Shown in pieces: positions 1 through 5,785 of a stretch of 13,446 nucleotides of DNA. How positions within the stretch are numbered: the stretch's first letter is position 1; each line of letters starts with the position of its first letter. Source of the DNA: an uncultured Collinsella sp. (GTDB taxonomy: Bacteria > Actinomycetota > Coriobacteriia > Coriobacteriales > Coriobacteriaceae); NCBI GenBank assembly GCA_958453575.1, contig CAUDYH010000004.1, forward strand, positions 1 to 13,446, written 5' to 3'. A program made the translations under genes and the position numbers. The notes under the pieces were generated by a model, which saw nothing but the letters and a program-made list of their open reading frames with translations, was not told where the DNA came from and did not search any database.

Positions 1-351
1 GTCGCCCAGGTCGAGGGACTTGAGCGTATTCCAGGCAGCCTCGTCCATGTCGTTGATGCGGCAGAACAGCTGAATCTCGGCAGTCGCATCGCGCACGACG
101 ATGAACATGATCTTGCCCTGACCGCGCTTGGCGACCACGCGGCCGGCGATCTTCACGACGTCCTCGGTGTCCTCGCCATCGGCAAGCTCGGCGTACTTAG
201 CCTCGATATCGGCAACGTAGTCCTCAAGCTCAGAGTGCTCGGGATAGGGGTTCTGGCCCGCCTCGAACAGGGCGGCGCGCTTGGCCAGGCGGGTGGCGCG
301 CTCGTCGTTGAGCGTCGATGCCTGATCTGCGGCGTTCTGGTTCTCTGCCAT
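1..351 (-). CDS. lysS: Lysyl-tRNA synthetase, N-terminal part (3' end outside window)
   Basis: This is the first 117 codons of a class II lysyl-tRNA synthetase, which charges tRNA-Lys in the cytoplasm. The protein starts MAENQNAADQ and has the usual N-terminal charged helix (residues about 15-30). A GQNPYPEHSE stretch follows at about 32-41. The start of the OB-fold anticodon-binding domain comes next (VKIAGRVVAKRGQGKIMFIVVR at about 66-87, written here only as a landmark split by the IAGR and GKIMF motifs). The class II catalytic domain lies beyond the window. The ATG at 351 is preceded by a clear ribosome-binding site, GAGGAG, at 364-359. The gene follows greA in the same direction, and the greA terminator hairpin ends only about 10 bp before this ribosome-binding site. 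Family assignment is from the recognised N-terminal pattern and is fairly sure despite the truncation. Confidence 0.9.
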   Translation of the reverse strand, partial: MAENQNAADQASTLNDERATRLAKRAALFEAGQNPYPEHSELEDYVADIEAKYAELADGEDTEDVVKIAGRVVAKRGQGKIMFIVVRDATAEIQLFCRINDMDEAAWNTLKSLDLGD

Positions 352-369
352 AAGTTAGCTCCTCAAACT

Positions 370-402
370 AAAACGCTCCCCAGGATTCGGTCCCAGGGAG
401 CG
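370..402 (-). terminator. Intrinsic terminator after greA, overlapping the lysS leader
   Basis: On the minus strand a 7-bp perfect stem CGCTCCC/GGGAGCG (402-396 with 380-374) encloses a 15-nt loop and is followed by TTTT at 373-370, then AG and TTT. It lies 28 bp past the greA stop codon and immediately before the lysS ribosome-binding site, so it can end greA transcripts or attenuate readthrough into lysS. Confidence 0.8.
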
Positions 403-430
403 AAAACATACCTTTACGCGGGACCGTGGT

Positions 431-901
431 CTAGCGTGCAATCTTGGCGATGGTGTAGACGCGAGTCTTGCCGGAAGGCGTAACGACCTCGACGGAGTCG
501 CCCTCGCCGTGACCGATGATGGCGTGGCCGACCGGGGACTCGTTGGAGATCTTGTGCTCGAGCGAGTTGGTCTCGGTGGTACCGACGAGCGTGACTTCCA
601 TGACCTCACCGTTGGGATCAATCAGCGAAACGGTGGAACCGATGGAGACGGTCAGATCGCCCGTGGTGGCAGCAACCTGAGCGTTGGCGAGAATAGCCTG
701 AATCTCGGCAATGCGAGCAGCATTCTGAGCCTGCTTGTCCTTGGCGGCATCGTACTCGGAGTTCTCCGAAAGGTCGCCAAACGCGCGGGCTTCCTTGATG
801 TCCTCGACGATCTCCTTGGCGTAATCGCCCTCACGCCAAGCGAGCTCCTCGACGAGCTTCTGGCGGCCCTCAGCGGTCAGTACGATCTGGCTTGCGTCCA
901 T
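431..901 (-). CDS. greA: Transcription elongation factor GreA
   Basis: GreA inserts its coiled coil into the RNA polymerase secondary channel and stimulates cleavage of the backtracked transcript 3' end, rescuing stalled complexes. The 156-residue product matches the family length (about 158). An N-terminal antiparallel coiled coil spans about residues 1-75. Its tip carries the diagnostic GDLSENSEYDAAK motif (residues 42-54) with the two acidic tip residues Asp43 and Glu46. The C-terminal FKBP-like domain follows (about 80-156), including the SPVGHAIIGH segment. The ATG at 901 is chosen over an in-frame ATG 10 codons upstream because GGGGAG lies about 8 nt before it. The gene has a terminator on its far side (370-402) and is separated from tatA by another (950-982), so it is probably transcribed alone or with lysS. 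Confidence 0.96.
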   Translation of the reverse strand: MDASQIVLTAEGRQKLVEELAWREGDYAKEIVEDIKEARAFGDLSENSEYDAAKDKQAQNAARIAEIQAILANAQVAATTGDLTVSIGSTVSLIDPNGEVMEVTLVGTTETNSLEHKISNESPVGHAIIGHGEGDSVEVVTPSGKTRVYTIAKIAR

Positions 902-949
902 ACGGATATCTCCCCAACTATGATGTAACAATCAACTGTCAACATAACG

Positions 950-982
950 AAAAAGACCGGCTAGCCTGCGGGCAAGCCGGTC
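950..982 (-). terminator. Intrinsic terminator after tatA
   Basis: On the minus strand GACCGGC (982-976) pairs with GCCGGTC (961-955). A further GCC/GGC pairing lies inside the loop, and TTTTT follows at 954-950. It lies 25 bp past the tatA stop and upstream of greA, giving a clean unit boundary. Confidence 0.88.
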
Positions 983-1007
983 AGGTGCTCACCCCAAAGG
1001 GATGGGA

Positions 1008-1283
1008 CTACTCTGCGTCCGCGTCGCCGTCCTCTGCCTTCTTTTTCTTGGCGGCGGCGAGCTGGGCCTCGAGCTCTGCGATCTTCTTGTCCTCCTCGGA
1101 CTCCTCGACCACAACGTCCTCGGCCTGCTTGGTCTCGGCCTTATCGTCACCCTCCATACCCTCGCGGATATTCTTGACGGTAGAGCCGAGGGACTTGCCG
1201 AGCTTCGGCAGGTTCTTGGGCCCGAAGATAATCAGGACAACGACGAGAATGATGATGAGCTCAGGAGCCCTCAGTCCAAACAT
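1008..1283 (-). CDS. tatA: Twin-arginine translocase subunit TatA/Hcf106 family
   Basis: A 91-residue membrane protein of the TatA/Hcf106 family, the pore-forming or recruiting component of the Sec-independent pathway that exports folded proteins with twin-arginine signals. Residues 7-20 (APELIIILVVVLIIF) form the single short N-terminal membrane helix. The hinge FGPKNLPKLGKSLG (20-33) matches the family pattern FGxxxLPxxGxxLG and leads into an amphipathic helix. The tail (about 45-91) is highly charged, with a Glu/Lys-rich coiled-coil-like stretch and an acidic end. The ATG at 1283 has a GGAGG ribosome-binding site 7-8 nt upstream. No tatC is adjacent in the window. The gene stands alone between two terminators, with its own promoter and a palindromic operator candidate. 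TatB-type activity cannot be excluded from sequence alone. Confidence 0.93.
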   Translation of the reverse strand: MFGLRAPELIIILVVVLIIFGPKNLPKLGKSLGSTVKNIREGMEGDDKAETKQAEDVVVEESEEDKKIAELEAQLAAAKKKKAEDGDADAE

Positions 1284-1319
1284 GTAGACCTCCACAAAAC
1301 AGCGAGACAAGCTCGAATG

Positions 1320-1348
1320 AGTATACCGCGGGTATCGCGGTATCACAA
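1320..1348 (-). promoter_or_regulatory. Promoter of tatA
   Basis: On the minus strand TTGTGA (1348-1343) and TATACT (1325-1320) are separated by exactly 17 bp, a good housekeeping-sigma match. The predicted start near 1313 gives a leader of about 30 nt before tatA. The element lies between the tRNA-Pro terminator and tatA. Confidence 0.7.
1323..1343. promoter_or_regulatory. Perfect inverted repeat in the tatA promoter (operator candidate)
   Basis: The arms ATACCGCG (1323-1330) and CGCGGTAT (1336-1343) are perfect reverse complements with a 5-bp centre. The repeat fills the spacer between the tatA -35 and -10 boxes and touches both, where a bound dimeric regulator would block polymerase. The palindrome is directly visible; the regulator is unknown. 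It is not followed by a T-run in either direction, so it is not a terminator. Confidence 0.5.
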
Positions 1349-1356
1349 CAATAGCT

Positions 1357-1384
1357 AAAAAAAGGGACCGCAAGAAGCGGTCCC
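1357..1384 (-). terminator. Intrinsic terminator after tRNA-Pro
   Basis: On the minus strand GGGACCGC (1384-1377), a TTCTT loop and GCGGTCCC (1371-1364) form a perfect 8-bp stem followed by seven T residues (1363-1357). It lies 11 bp past the tRNA 3' CCA. Confidence 0.93.
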
Positions 1385-1395
1385 TCCTCATGCTC

Positions 1396-1472
1396 TGGTC
1401 GGGTTGACTGGATTTGAACCAGCGACCCCTGCGTCCCGAACGCAGTGCTCTACCAAACTGAGCCACAACCCG
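1396..1472 (-). tRNA. tRNA-Pro (anticodon CGG)
   Basis: A complete 77-nt cloverleaf. The acceptor arm CGGGTTG/CAACCCG is a perfect 7 bp. The D arm is GCTC/GAGC. The anticodon stem CTGCG/CGCAG encloses the loop TTCGGGA, which gives anticodon CGG for CCG proline codons. The T arm has loop TTCAAAT. The discriminator A and a genome-encoded CCA follow. It has its own terminator downstream. A weak -10-like TACTAT lies at 1489-1484 on the minus strand, about 12 bp before the 5' end, without a convincing -35. Confidence 0.97.
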
Positions 1473-1521
1473 TTAGCTCGACTATAGTAACAAAGATTTC
1501 CGTCGTGTGCTAGAGAAATTT

Positions 1522-2418
1522 TTACTTCTTTGGCACTTCGATGCGAACCGTGTTGGGAATGAGCTCCGTCGCGCAGGACCACCAGCCGTTTTGCTGGGCA
1601 GCGTCGGCAAGCCTTTCGGCCGTGGCGGCGGTGTCGCAAATGGCAAACGAGCAGGCGCCCGATCCGCACACATCTACAGCAACGGTGCCGTCTTGTTTAC
1701 GCAGCCAATCGAGAACCGTTTGTATCTGCGGCTCCATCTGTGCGGAAATGACACCCAGGTTGTTATGGATGAGCGCATATGCCGTCTCGGCATCACCAGC
1801 ATGCAAGGCAGAAGCTATCGCGCCGGGCTTGTCTGCAGGCACCGGAGCCTCGTCAAAACGTCGATAGGCTTCAATTGTCGAAACGCTTGCCTCGCGCGGC
1901 TTGACCAACACGACGGGCGTTGCGGGCAGCGCGGGATACTCAGTTGCCAGCACGTCTCCCCCACCTACGTAGAACGCAGGGCTCGCGTGCAAAAAGAACG
2001 GGACGTCAGCACCAATACCCCGCGCAATGTCGTCGAGCGCGGGGTCGGTGTGATCAATTCCCCAGAGCTCCGCCAAGGCGACAATGACCGCGGCCGCATC
2101 CGTCGAGGGGCCGCCCAAGCCGGCGCACAATGGAATGCGCTTCTCAATCGTCACGCAGATGTTTGCCTCGCGACCATAATGCTCGGCCATAGCAACCGCA
2201 GCCCGATACGCCGTATTCTTTTGCATGGGAAAATCTGATGCCGGAACCGTCTGGACGGTCAGCGCCTGCGCCGGCGCGACCGTCACGGAATCGGAAAGAC
2301 CGACGGCTGCCATCAGGGAATCGACCCTGTGGTAGCCGCGGTCATCGCGCTCGGTATGAACCCCCAGGTAGAGGTTAATCTTTGCCGGCGCGGAAAGAGT
2401 CAGGGACCGATCGGTCAC
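1522..2418 (-). CDS. ispE: 4-(cytidine 5'-diphospho)-2-C-methyl-D-erythritol kinase (GHMP kinase)
   Basis: IspE phosphorylates the 2-hydroxyl of CDP-methylerythritol with ATP, the fourth step of the MEP route to isoprenoid precursors. The product has 298 residues, close to the family's 280-290. Signatures are APAKINLYLGV (10-20, with catalytic Lys13), GYHRVDSLM (28-36), the ATP-binding GHMP loop IPLCAGLGGPSTDAAA (95-110), GADVPFF (136-142, with catalytic Asp138), and a C-terminal CGSGACSFAI motif. The GHMP loop is slightly unusual: Cys98 and Pro104 stand where Gly is typical. The start is GTG at 2418, 2 bp after the veg stop, with GAGGAG about 8 nt upstream inside the end of veg, so the two are translationally close and co-transcribed. 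The veg-ispE order also occurs in Bacillus. Confidence 0.95.
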   Translation of the reverse strand: MTDRSLTLSAPAKINLYLGVHTERDDRGYHRVDSLMAAVGLSDSVTVAPAQALTVQTVPASDFPMQKNTAYRAAVAMAEHYGREANICVTIEKRIPLCAGLGGPSTDAAAVIVALAELWGIDHTDPALDDIARGIGADVPFFLHASPAFYVGGGDVLATEYPALPATPVVLVKPREASVSTIEAYRRFDEAPVPADKPGAIASALHAGDAETAYALIHNNLGVISAQMEPQIQTVLDWLRKQDGTVAVDVCGSGACSFAICDTAATAERLADAAQQNGWWSCATELIPNTVRIEVPKK

Positions 2419-2420
2419 CG

Positions 2421-2717
2421 TTAGTGCTCCTCGAGCTGATTGCCGAGCGGGGTAAAGATATGCTCGCCGCTCTCGGGGTCGAACAGCTCGACCTGACCGG
2501 TGAGGACATCGATATACTGGTAGGACTGACGCGACTTGCGCCCGCGGCGCTCGTCGACCTCGACGATAAAGACGGCGGGGTGGACGCTCTTGATGGTGCC
2601 CATGCGCTCGACGACGCGGGTGCGGCCCATGTTGGCCTTCACCTTGACGCGATCGCCCACCATATCGGTCAGCTTCTCGTGGATGTCGTCGACGTGATTG
2701 ACTTCCATCTCTTCCAT
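2421..2717 (-). CDS. veg: Veg family protein (DUF1021)
   Basis: A 98-residue homologue of the small Veg protein of Bacillus subtilis, linked there to biofilm gene expression; its molecular function is not settled. The core runs VGDRVKVKANMGRTRVVERM (about 20-39), then a PAVFIVEVDE strand and SYQYIDVLTGQVELF near residues 70-84. This parallels the Bacillus pattern of KANGGRRK, PSVFVVELD and SYSYADVLT. An ATG 8 codons upstream is in frame. I prefer the ATG at 2717 because GGAGG sits 8 nt before it. Another ATG at 2708 is possible. It precedes ispE by 2 bp, as in Firmicutes. A promoter and a small hairpin with a T-run lie upstream. The family call is strong; the role in this organism is unknown. 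Confidence 0.9.
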   Translation of the reverse strand: MEEMEVNHVDDIHEKLTDMVGDRVKVKANMGRTRVVERMGTIKSVHPAVFIVEVDERRGRKSRQSYQYIDVLTGQVELFDPESGEHIFTPLGNQLEEH

Positions 2718-2744
2718 GAACAGGGCCTCCAGAAGGTGCAATTC

Positions 2745-2764
2745 AAAAAGGGGATAATACCCCT
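2745..2764 (-). terminator. Small terminator-like hairpin in the veg leader
   Basis: On the minus strand AGGGG (2764-2760 read as the complement), a TATTAT loop and CCCCT are followed by four further T residues (to 2745). It lies between the predicted veg promoter and the veg ribosome-binding site. The 5-bp stem is short, so it may be a weak attenuator or incidental. Confidence 0.35.
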
Positions 2765-2784
2765 AACATAGACAAAACTCTAAT

Positions 2785-2814
2785 ACTATAGCACCCTGCT
2801 GCCGCCATACGCAA
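2785..2814 (-). promoter_or_regulatory. Promoter of veg-ispE
   Basis: On the minus strand TTGCGT (2814-2809), an 18-bp spacer and TATAGT (2790-2785) preceded by TGC form an extended -10 promoter. The predicted start near 2778 gives a leader of about 60 nt to veg. The -35 overlaps the end of a weak hairpin (2813-2833) at the dtd stop codon. Confidence 0.6.
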
Positions 2815-2831
2815 GTAGCTAATTTGGCTAC

Positions 2832-3278
2832 TTACAGATTGTCGGTATCGAGGACGATGGTGAACGGACCGTCGTTGACCAAGTCGACTTTCATATCGGC
2901 GCCAAAGATGCCGTGCGCCACGTGTTCGACATCTTTGCGAACGAGCGTCAAGAAGTACTCGTAGAGCTCGTTGGCAACATCGGGGGCGCCGGCATCGGTA
3001 AACGATGGGCGGCGGCCGTGACGGCAATCGGCGAACAGCGTGAACTGCGACACTACGAGAACCTCGCCGTCGACATCGGCAAGTGCCAGGTTGGTCTTGC
3101 CGTTCTCGTCCTCGTTAATGCGCAAGCCGCGGAGCTTGCCCCACAGCTTATCAGCCTCGGCGCGCGTGTCGCCGTGGCCCACGCCCAACAGCACCAGATA
3201 GCCGCGCCCAATTTTGCCCACGTACTCGCCGTCGACCGTCACGCCGGCGTTGAGCACGCGCTGAACCACCGCACGCAC
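2832..3278 (-). CDS. dtd: D-aminoacyl-tRNA deacylase
   Basis: DTD hydrolyses the ester bond of D-aminoacyl-tRNAs (and Gly-tRNA-Ala), keeping D-residues out of proteins. It acts as a homodimer. The 148-residue product has the family length and starts MRAVVQRV. The two active-site motifs are SQFTLFAD (77-84) and NDGPFT (135-140). The Gly-Pro of the second (137-138) is the cross-subunit Gly-cisPro that enforces chirality; Phe replaces the more common Val in GPVT. The GTG start at 3278 lies 3 bp after the rdgB stop, with GAGGAG 6 nt upstream, so the pair is an operon. Proximity to murI, which makes D-glutamate, fits but does not prove a functional link. A short inverted repeat (2813-2833) overlaps the stop codon but lacks a T-run. 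Confidence 0.95.
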   Translation of the reverse strand: MRAVVQRVLNAGVTVDGEYVGKIGRGYLVLLGVGHGDTRAEADKLWGKLRGLRINEDENGKTNLALADVDGEVLVVSQFTLFADCRHGRRPSFTDAGAPDVANELYEYFLTLVRKDVEHVAHGIFGADMKVDLVNDGPFTIVLDTDNL

Positions 3279-3281
3279 GGC

Positions 3282-3923
3282 CTACTCCTCGCCCGTCAGT
3301 TTGGCGGATAGGTGCTCGAGCGCATGGAATCGATGGCTGATGGCGTTCTTCTCGTCCGCCGTGAGCTCGGCCATAGTCTTGCCCGGCGTATCGACCGGCA
3401 GGAACAGCGGGTCGTAGCCAAAGCCGTGATCGCCGCGGCCCTCGTGCGCGATAACGCCCTCACAGGCGCCCTCGCCATAGGTGACCAGGCCGTCCGTATC
3501 GATGAGCGCAACGACGCTCATAAAGCGCGCGGTGCGGTCCTCGTCTGCCACGCCTTCCAGATTCACGAGCAGCTTGGCATTGTTGGCGGCATCGTCGCCG
3601 TGAACGCCCGCGTAGCGCGCGCTATACACACCGGGCTCACCGTCCAGCGCGTCGACGACCAGGCCCGAATCGTCGGCAATGGCCATGAGCCCCGTCTCTT
3701 CGACGGCAGCCTGCGCCTTGATGATGGCGTTCTCCAAAAACGTCGTGCCGTTTTCCTCGGGGTCCTCAAATTCGCCCAGCTGGCCGAGCGCCACAAAGCG
3801 CACCTCGGGCATGACCTTGCCCAAAATGGCCTCGATCTCGGTGAGCTTATGGGCGTTGCCCGTTGCCACGACAATGGTCGCCGCCGGGTCGAGGGTGTCG
3901 ATGTCGATCTTCTCAAGTGCCAT
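3282..3923 (-). CDS. rdgB: XTP/dITP diphosphatase (Ham1/RdgB family)
   Basis: This enzyme hydrolyses non-canonical purine nucleoside triphosphates (dITP, ITP, XTP) to monophosphate and pyrophosphate, cleansing the nucleotide pool. The 213-residue product shows VVATGNAHKLTEI (18-30, nucleotide-binding start of the domain), ADDSGLVVDALDGEPGVYS (83-101, with the catalytic and metal-binding acidic residues), GFGYDPLF (167-174) and KNAISHR (192-198). The last motif continues FHAL, where GRAL or AKAL is more usual. The first 14 residues are an extension before the fold. The ATG at 3923 has AAGGAG about 7 nt upstream. It is followed by dtd after 3 bp. The rph-rdgB order is typical of Actinobacteria, but here an rph terminator lies between them. 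That leaves rdgB-dtd needing readthrough or a promoter I could not identify with confidence in 3924-4030. Confidence 0.95.
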   Translation of the reverse strand: MALEKIDIDTLDPAATIVVATGNAHKLTEIEAILGKVMPEVRFVALGQLGEFEDPEENGTTFLENAIIKAQAAVEETGLMAIADDSGLVVDALDGEPGVYSARYAGVHGDDAANNAKLLVNLEGVADEDRTARFMSVVALIDTDGLVTYGEGACEGVIAHEGRGDHGFGYDPLFLPVDTPGKTMAELTADEKNAISHRFHALEHLSAKLTGEE

Positions 3924-4027
3924 GAGTGGTCTCCTTGTCTCTATAGCAATGCCGCGCCGAGGGCGACGAGGGCCTCCGCCTCTCCCCTCTCAATCAACGG
4001 CAGTCTTATACTTCGACGTTTTCCCAG

Positions 4028-4068
4028 ATAAAACCTGCCAAAATAAACCTGTCCCTTTTTGGCAGGTT
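4028..4068 (-). terminator. Intrinsic terminator overlapping the rph stop codon
   Basis: On the minus strand a perfect 12-bp stem pairs AACCTGCCAAAA (4068-4057) with TTTTGGCAGGTT (4043-4032). The loop is 13 nt and a short T-rich tail (TT, A, T) extends the stem-end TT. The rph TAA lies inside the stem. AAACCTG occurs both in the stem (4031-4037) and in the loop (4045-4051), so CAGGTT (4063-4068) has two possible partners. Confidence 0.7.
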
Positions 4069-4792
4069 AGGCGATGGCTTGGCGCTGAAGCTCGATGAGC
4101 TCGGCGATGCCTTTGTCGCCCAAGTCGAGCAGGGCGTTGAGGCGCTTACGGTCAAAGGGCGCCTGCTCGCCAGTGCCCTGGAGCTCGATCATCTCACCGG
4201 TGTCGGTGGCGACGAGGTTCATGTCGACTTCGGCATGGCTGTCCTCGGAATAATCGAGGTCAAGCAGCGTATTGCCGTCGACAACGCCCATGGAGATGGC
4301 GGCCACCTGGCCGGTAAGCGGGATGCGCTCGATCTTGCCCGCCTCGACCCACATGGCGAGGGCGTCGTGCAGCGCCACCCAGGCGCCGGTGATGCTCGCT
4401 GTACGCGTGCCGCCATCGGCCTGAATCACATCGCAGTCGACGGTGACGGTGTACTCGCCGAGCGCCTTCATGTTGACGACGGTACGCAGGCTGCGGCCAA
4501 TGAGGCGCTCGATCTCCATGGAGCGACCCTTGCGGTTGGCGTGCTCGCGCTTGCAGCGCTTGCCGGTCGACGCCGGCAGCATGGCATACTCTGCGGTTAC
4601 CCAGCCGGCCTTAGCTCCCTTTCGCCAGCCCGGCACGCCCTCCTCGATTGTGGCGGCGCACAACACGCGCGTGTCACCGAACTCGGCAAAACACGAGCCG
4701 TGGGCGTGCTTCATGACGCCACGGGTGAGCTTGACGGGGCGCAGTTCATTGGCGGCACGGCCGTTGGCGCGGTTGACCTGCATGTACTCCAT
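4067..4792 (-). CDS. rph: Ribonuclease PH
   Basis: RNase PH is a phosphorolytic 3'-5' exoribonuclease that trims tRNA 3' ends; it forms a hexameric ring. The 241-residue product matches the family length. Visible motifs are an N-terminal NRANGRAANELRPVKL stretch, GWVTAEYAMLP (about 64-74), RSMEIERLIGRSLR and VDCDVIQADGGTRTASITGA, which form the phosphate- and RNA-binding face, and a C-terminal GTGEQAPFDR segment. The ATG at 4792 has AAAGGA about 8-9 nt upstream; a second in-frame ATG three codons later is less well placed. It lies 55 bp after murI. The murI-rph-rdgB order is widespread in Actinobacteria. A terminator overlaps its stop codon. Confidence 0.97.
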   Translation of the reverse strand: MEYMQVNRANGRAANELRPVKLTRGVMKHAHGSCFAEFGDTRVLCAATIEEGVPGWRKGAKAGWVTAEYAMLPASTGKRCKREHANRKGRSMEIERLIGRSLRTVVNMKALGEYTVTVDCDVIQADGGTRTASITGAWVALHDALAMWVEAGKIERIPLTGQVAAISMGVVDGNTLLDLDYSEDSHAEVDMNLVATDTGEMIELQGTGEQAPFDRKRLNALLDLGDKGIAELIELQRQAIA

Positions 4793-4847
4793 AGAAATAT
4801 CCTTTCGGCAGAAGAAGAGGGCAAGTCTTTGGACGGTAACCCTACAT

Positions 4848-5732
4848 CTATTTCAGTTCGTCGATATCAATATGTTCGATGCTCTTGAGCGGCTGGCCAA
4901 AGATAAAGCTACCCGCCACCGCAAACTCGGCAATGTTATCGGCCGTCGTCGCAAAGCGATGCTGAGGCTCGGCAGCGTCGCCCGCCAGCTGCTCGCGGCG
5001 CGTGAGGATATCGGTCAGCTCGCGCGTAGTCTCCTCGGCGGAACTCACCACACGCACCCCGGGCCCCAGCGCATGGCGAATAGGCCCCACGAGCAGCGGA
5101 AAGTGCGTACAGCCGAGCACCACGGTATCGATTCCGCGATCGCGCAGCGGCTCAACCGTTGCGCCGACCAGCGCTCGCACGGCTGGCGTATCGAAGATGT
5201 CCTCGTTCTCGAGCCACTGCTCTTGCAGATGCGCGCCCGAGGCGAGCTCGTGTTCGACAACCTCGACAAAGCTCGAGGCAGGACAACCGTATACATCGAC
5301 GCCGGCATCTAGATCCTGAATGGCGCGCGTGTAGGCGCCCGAGCGAATGGTGAGGTTGGTGGCGAGCACGCCCACGCGACGCGAACGGGTGCTGTTGATT
5401 GCCGCACGGGCACCCGGCGCGATCACGCCGATCACGGGAACGTCGAGCACCTGCTGGGCCAGACGCAAGGCCGCAGCTGTCGCCGTGTTGCAGGCGATGA
5501 CCATAATCTTGACGTCGTGCTTCGACAGCCAACGGCCCGCCTGCAACGCAAACGAGCGCACCTCATCCTCGGTGCGCGTGCCGTAGGGACAGCGTTTGGT
5601 GTCGCCGAAGTAGTAGACGGACTCGTGCGGCAGCGCCGTCGCGATGGCACGTGCAACCGTCAGACCGCCCAAACCAGAATCGAACACGCCAATCGGGCGC
5701 GTGTCGCCTGCCGGATTCTCGATATCGGACAT
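4848..5732 (-). CDS. murI: Glutamate racemase
   Basis: MurI interconverts L- and D-glutamate without a cofactor and supplies D-Glu for the second position of the peptidoglycan stem. The 294-residue product has the substrate-binding DSGLGG (18-23), the DTKRCPYG segment (44-51), and the two catalytic cysteines in ACNTATA (Cys81) and GCTHFPLL (Cys208). The C-terminal region ends with an acidic tail. The ATG at 5732 is the only plausible start. A purine-rich GGTGAGG abuts it with very short spacing, so initiation may be modest. It follows the HAD phosphatase gene by 53 bp with no terminator between them, suggesting a shared transcript continuing into rph. Confidence 0.96.
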   Translation of the reverse strand: MSDIENPAGDTRPIGVFDSGLGGLTVARAIATALPHESVYYFGDTKRCPYGTRTEDEVRSFALQAGRWLSKHDVKIMVIACNTATAAALRLAQQVLDVPVIGVIAPGARAAINSTRSRRVGVLATNLTIRSGAYTRAIQDLDAGVDVYGCPASSFVEVVEHELASGAHLQEQWLENEDIFDTPAVRALVGATVEPLRDRGIDTVVLGCTHFPLLVGPIRHALGPGVRVVSSAEETTRELTDILTRREQLAGDAAEPQHRFATTADNIAEFAVAGSFIFGQPLKSIEHIDIDELK

Positions 5733-5785
5733 TACCTCACCAGATTCTCTCTCGAAAAGATATGGCTCAGCGCGATAGGACCGCG

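Noticed and set aside
914..942. Consensus TTGACA at 942-937 on the minus strand upstream of greA
   Set aside because: No acceptable -10 lies 16-18 bp away without overlapping the greA ribosome-binding site, so I did not list a promoter.
3940..4010. -10-like TATAGA at 3945-3940 and TATAAG at 4010-4005 (minus strand) before rdgB
   Set aside because: The first would start transcription inside the ribosome-binding site; the second lacks a usable -35. Neither is good enough to call.
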